10,111 nt of DNA from Cohaesibacteraceae bacterium (GTDB lineage: Bacteria; Pseudomonadota; Alphaproteobacteria; Rhizobiales; Cohaesibacteraceae), in NCBI GenBank assembly GCA_016764535.1, contig JAESRR010000152.1, positions 11,320 through 21,430 on the forward strand, in the 5' to 3' direction. This document shows, piece by piece, positions 7,527 through 10,111 of this stretch. The notes below the pieces were generated by a model. The model ran no database searches. It was not told where the DNA came from and saw only the letters and a program-made list of their open reading frames with translations. A program made the translations under genes and the position numbers. The number at the start of each line of letters is the position of its first letter. Position 1 is the first letter of the stretch.

Positions 7527-8819
7527 ATGGTTGATATTCGGGACGATACAGGCGCGTCTTCCACGATCCTGAAGCGTCTCTGGGCCGGAAGGTTTGTGCT
7601 TGGAGTGGTCATTGGCGTGCTGGTGCTTGGCATGTTGATTTATAAAGTTGCAGTTGGACATGCCTTGATTGCCCTGCTTTTTATTTTGGTTGCGTTTGCA
7701 ATCACGCCACGCCGCCCGCGAACGCTGCGCATGCGGTCCACTAACAGTGTTCGTAGACACGTCTGGCCTGACAATCATATGAAATCTCTTGCGGGTGCCA
7801 TTCCGGATCCGTGTTTTCTTGTTGATTCACGGGGTATTGTTCGGTTTAGCAACGCTTCCGCCAAACGCTCGTTTGGTACAGTACGGCCAGGTGATCCATT
7901 TTCGTTCAAGGTTCGTGACCCGGATATTCTGCATGCGCTTGAAAATGTGCTGGCCGGTTCTGAAGCTCGCAAGATCAAGTTCTCAGAACGAATTCCGACC
8001 GAGCGGGTATTTGATACAATACTCGCGCCGATCCGGCTTGGAAGCGGAATATCGTCTCGCTCAAACGCGCCGGATTTCGTATTTATTTTGTTTCAGGATC
8101 AGACCGAACATCTGAGTACCGAGCGTATGCGTGTGGATTTTATAGCCAATGCGAGTCACGAACTGCGGACGCCCCTTGCTTCCCTTTCCGGATTCATTGA
8201 AACGTTGATAGGTCCGGCAAAGAATGACGAAGTCGCGCGGGCAAAATTTCTCGACATTATGCTTCATCAGGCGCAACGGATGTCACGTCTGATTGATGAT
8301 TTATTGTCCTTGTCGCGTATTGAACAAAAAGCTCATCTGGTGCCTGACCAGATTGTGGATCTATGCGATGTTTTGAAACACACTGTGGATACACTGACGC
8401 CTTTGGCGCAGGATCAGAAAGTAACCATTACAACCGATATTCCATCAGATCCGTGTCTGGTCTTTGGGGATCGGGACGAACTTATTCAGATCGCCGAAAA
8501 TCTGATGGAAAATGCGCTGAAATATGGATGTGATGGAAATGAAATTGTCGTAAAAATCGAGAGTTTCGGTCAATCGGATAAAATGATTTATGCGATGTCT
8601 TTTGAGGATTTTGGTGCCGGTTTTTCAAAAGAGCATATTCACCGCCTCACCGAACGGTTTTATCGGGTCAATTCGGAAGTCAGTCGCGCTCAAAAAGGTA
8701 CAGGCCTTGGATTGGCTATTGTTAAACATATTGTCATGCGCCATCGCGGCAGGCTGGAAATCGAATCTGTAGTGGGTGAAGGCTCCCGATTTACAGTTAA
8801 TATGACAGCAATCACCTGA
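7527..8819 (+). CDS. phoR: Phosphate regulon sensor histidine kinase PhoR
   Basis: Inner-membrane histidine kinase that signals phosphate limitation to the response regulator PhoB. 430 residues, normal for alphaproteobacterial PhoR. Two N-terminal membrane segments at about 23-39 and 45-60 leave almost no periplasmic loop, as in known PhoR, which reads phosphate state through the Pst transporter and PhoU rather than directly. A PAS domain covers about 85-190 (AIPDPCFLVDSRG near its start). The HisKA dimerisation segment carries the phosphoacceptor H211 in NASHELRTPL. The catalytic domain shows the N box ENLMENALKYG (324-334, N329), a G1 box D361-FGAG, an ERFYRV F box and the G2 box GTGLGLAIVKH (391-401); all catalytic motifs are intact. 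Identification rests on this architecture plus pstS immediately downstream. phoB is not in the window and would be expected further down, after pstCAB and phoU. Confidence 0.92.
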   Translation: MVDIRDDTGASSTILKRLWAGRFVLGVVIGVLVLGMLIYKVAVGHALIALLFILVAFAITPRRPRTLRMRSTNSVRRHVWPDNHMKSLAGAIPDPCFLVDSRGIVRFSNASAKRSFGTVRPGDPFSFKVRDPDILHALENVLAGSEARKIKFSERIPTERVFDTILAPIRLGSGISSRSNAPDFVFILFQDQTEHLSTERMRVDFIANASHELRTPLASLSGFIETLIGPAKNDEVARAKFLDIMLHQAQRMSRLIDDLLSLSRIEQKAHLVPDQIVDLCDVLKHTVDTLTPLAQDQKVTITTDIPSDPCLVFGDRDELIQIAENLMENALKYGCDGNEIVVKIESFGQSDKMIYAMSFEDFGAGFSKEHIHRLTERFYRVNSEVSRAQKGTGLGLAIVKHIVMRHRGRLEIESVVGEGSRFTVNMTAIT

Positions 8820-8865
8820 TCTCGTCCTGGTTGTTGTATTTATTGTATTAAATCAATAACTTACA

Positions 8866-8894
8866 ATGTCACAAAACTGATATATATGTGTCAT
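8866..8894 (+). promoter_or_regulatory. Pho box, three 7-bp repeats at 11-bp spacing
   Basis: PhoB binds direct repeats of CTGTCAY separated by 4 bp. Here ATGTCAC (8866-8872, 6 of 7), CTGATAT (8877-8883, 5 of 7) and GTGTCAT (8888-8894, 6 of 7) follow one another with 4-bp AT-rich spacers (AAAA, ATAT). The exact 11-bp phase and the position between phoR and pstS make this a good PhoB operator for the pst genes. The transcription start cannot be fixed; GATAGT at 8914-8919 is one possible -10. Confidence 0.65.
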
Positions 8895-8959
8895 ATGCCC
8901 AACATGTCGATTGGATAGTGTTCCCTTGTCCAAGAGACATTGATCGTTGGGCGTGCCGT

Positions 8960-8980
8960 GTAAATGGATGGGCCATTTGC
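8960..8980 (+). other. Hairpin in the pstS leader
   Basis: GTAAATGG and CCATTTGC form an 8-bp stem (one U-G pair) around the loop ATGGG. It sits between the Pho box and the pstS start, 42 nt before the GTG, followed by CTTTATC unless C8980 is paired. It may shape or protect the leader RNA; it lacks the GC-rich stem and long T run of a standard terminator. Confidence 0.3.
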
Positions 8981-9010
8981 TTTATCGATACGCCTGCATT
9001 TGACATTCCA

Positions 9011-9018
9011 GGGAGAAG
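9011..9018 (+). promoter_or_regulatory. Ribosome binding site deciding the pstS start
   Basis: GGGAGAAG (9011-9018) stands a few bases before the GTG at 9023. It supports GTG 9023 over the upstream in-frame GTG at 8888, which falls inside the Pho box and would place about 45 residues with no signal-peptide character ahead of the export signal. Confidence 0.6.
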
Positions 9019-9022
9019 TCAG

Positions 9023-10060
9023 GTGAATTTTACTTCTGTTGCCAGTTTGGCTGTATTTGCAGCCACATTAGTTTCCGGTACTGCAGTCCAGGCACGCGAA
9101 CAGATCCATATCGCAGGATCTTCAACAGTGCTTCCCTATGCAACAATAGTTGCCGAGGCATTTGGCGAAAATTTTTCAGAATTTAAAACACCGATTGTAG
9201 AATCCGGCGGTTCTTCTGCAGGTCTGAAGGAATTTTGCAAAGGAACCGGACCCGGTACAATTGATATTGCGAATGCTTCCCGCTCCATGAAGGAAAGGGA
9301 GATTGCAAAATGCGCCGAGAACGGCGTCAGGGAAATTATTGAAGTTAAATTTGGTTATGACGGTATCGTCTTTGCTTCCGACATTGATGGTGATGAATTT
9401 GCCTTTGAACCATTTCACTGGTTCCTTGCACTTGCTCCACAGATCGTAATTGATGGCAAACTGGTTGAAAACCCCAACCAGACCTGGGCAGACGTTGATG
9501 CAAATTTTCCGGCCTGGAAAATTGCTGCCTACATACCGGGTGAAAAGCACGGAACCCGTGAAGTTTTTGAAACCAAAGTGATGCTTGAAGGCTGCATTGC
9601 AGCCGGTGCTTTTGATGCACATGTAGCGTTGGGCCTTGAAAAAAAGCTGGCAAAAAAGGCCTGCTATAAAGTTCGAAAAGATGGTCTGGCTGTAGATATT
9701 GATGGTGATTACACAGAAACACTGGCGCGTATCGATAGTAACAAGACCGGTATTGGCATATTTGGTCTCGCTTTTTATGAGAACAATACAGACAAACTCA
9801 GAGTAGCGACAATGGGTGGCATCACTCCAGGCGCGGAAGTTATTGCAGACGGGTCTTATCCTGTGTCCCGGCCGCTTTATTTCTATGTAAAAAAAGCTCA
9901 TCTGGGCGTTATTCCAGGGCTGCAGGAATATGTTGAGTTCTTCATGTCCGACGATATGACCGGTGAAGATTCTCCAACCACCGAATATGGGCTTGTTCCT
10001 GGTCCGGAAGACGAACGTGAAGAAATGCAGGAAAATATCGAAGCCGGTATTGCGATGTAA
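9023..10060 (+). CDS. pstS: Periplasmic phosphate-binding protein PstS
   Basis: Binds inorganic phosphate in the periplasm and delivers it to the PstCAB importer. 345 residues from a GTG start, typical length. A signal peptide covers about 1-24 with cleavage near VQA-RE; it lacks any basic residue before the cleavage region, which is unusual. Mature-protein motifs: GSSTVLPY (32-39), SGGSSAGLKEF (61-71) and IDIANASR (80-87), which together line the phosphate site, then GEKHGTREVFE starting at 173, the equivalent of the common TSGTRDAF loop with His in place of Ser and Glu in place of Asp. The rest (VKFGYDGIVFAS, GIGIFGLAFYENN, YPVSRPLYFYVKKAH) follows PstS closely. phoR is 203 bp upstream with a Pho box between, so expression should rise under phosphate starvation through PhoB. 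pstC, pstA and pstB are expected past the right edge. Confidence 0.93.
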   Translation: MNFTSVASLAVFAATLVSGTAVQAREQIHIAGSSTVLPYATIVAEAFGENFSEFKTPIVESGGSSAGLKEFCKGTGPGTIDIANASRSMKEREIAKCAENGVREIIEVKFGYDGIVFASDIDGDEFAFEPFHWFLALAPQIVIDGKLVENPNQTWADVDANFPAWKIAAYIPGEKHGTREVFETKVMLEGCIAAGAFDAHVALGLEKKLAKKACYKVRKDGLAVDIDGDYTETLARIDSNKTGIGIFGLAFYENNTDKLRVATMGGITPGAEVIADGSYPVSRPLYFYVKKAHLGVIPGLQEYVEFFMSDDMTGEDSPTTEYGLVPGPEDEREEMQENIEAGIAM

Positions 10061-10074
10061 CCGGATTTCTGAAA

Positions 10075-10097
10075 GCGCGGAGATGATGTCTTCGCGC
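10075..10097 (+). terminator. Strong hairpin after pstS, candidate terminator or mRNA-end stabiliser
   Basis: GCGCGGAGA (10075-10083) pairs with TCTTCGCGC (10089-10097) around the loop TGATG, giving 9 bp with one G-U pair. It begins 14 nt after the pstS stop. AAA at 10072-10074 and TTT at 10099-10101 can extend it past a bulged C. Only a short CTTTA follows, so it may act as a partial terminator or 3'-end protector that favours PstS over the membrane components, a common arrangement for binding-protein genes. Confidence 0.5.
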
Positions 10098-10111
10098 CTT
10101 TACCTGTGGGT

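Noticed and set aside
8840..8859. AT-rich inverted repeat TTATTG/CAATAA after phoR as a terminator
   Set aside because: A 6-bp stem of almost only A-T pairs with an 8-nt loop and no T run is too weak; a competing pairing with 8862-8867 is equally likely, and such repeats are expected in AT-rich gaps.
8888..9022. In-frame upstream extension of pstS from GTG 8888
   Set aside because: The codon lies inside the Pho box, no ribosome site precedes it, and the added residues would sit ahead of a normal signal peptide.
9176..9901. Long open frame on the minus strand opposite pstS (241 codons)
   Set aside because: It lies wholly within a confidently identified gene, its translation is rich in Cys, Phe and Asn with no recognisable domain, and it is a shadow of pstS codon use.

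Overview
The window is about 10 kb of a moderately AT-leaning bacterial chromosome (GC in the mid-40s by eye) and carries five protein-coding genes. The gene set points to an alphaproteobacterium. The phoR-then-pstS order is the usual alphaproteobacterial pho/pst layout, and the PstS variant, with GSSTVLPY near its N-terminus and GEKHGTRE in place of the commoner TSGTRD, resembles what I recall from Rhodobacterales-like and other marine alphaproteobacteria. The order-level placement is inference; the class-level placement is fairly secure.

Region 1 (1-5445) is one very large gene, cut by the left edge, encoding more than 1,800 residues. It has a DUF4011-type N-terminal region and a superfamily 1 helicase whose Walker A motif is separated from the DEAS Walker B motif by about 880 residues. 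These are followed by a Vsr/MTES_1575-like PD-(D/E)XK nuclease domain and a C-terminal segment that reads like the RNA-polymerase-binding C-domain of GreA/GreB. Large single-protein helicase-nucleases of this kind are associated with antiphage defence. The Gre-like tail is the most unusual element in the window.

Region 2 (5503-7390) has two divergent genes, a GntR/FadR-type regulator with an FCD domain on the minus strand and a ZnuA-like periplasmic metal-binding protein on the plus strand. The 193-bp gap between them holds a good minus-strand promoter candidate, a weaker plus-strand one, and two abutting palindromes that could be an operator. No ZnuB or ZnuC partner is visible.

Region 3 (7527-10111) is the start of a phosphate-starvation locus: the sensor kinase PhoR, then the periplasmic phosphate-binding protein PstS. 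Between them lies a Pho box of three repeats spaced 11 bp apart. A strong hairpin follows pstS, where pstC would normally come next. PhoR would phosphorylate PhoB (not in the window), which would bind the Pho box and raise PstS production under phosphate limitation.

No tRNA, rRNA, CRISPR array, insertion sequence or integrase is visible. No stretch longer than 300 bases lacks a gene.
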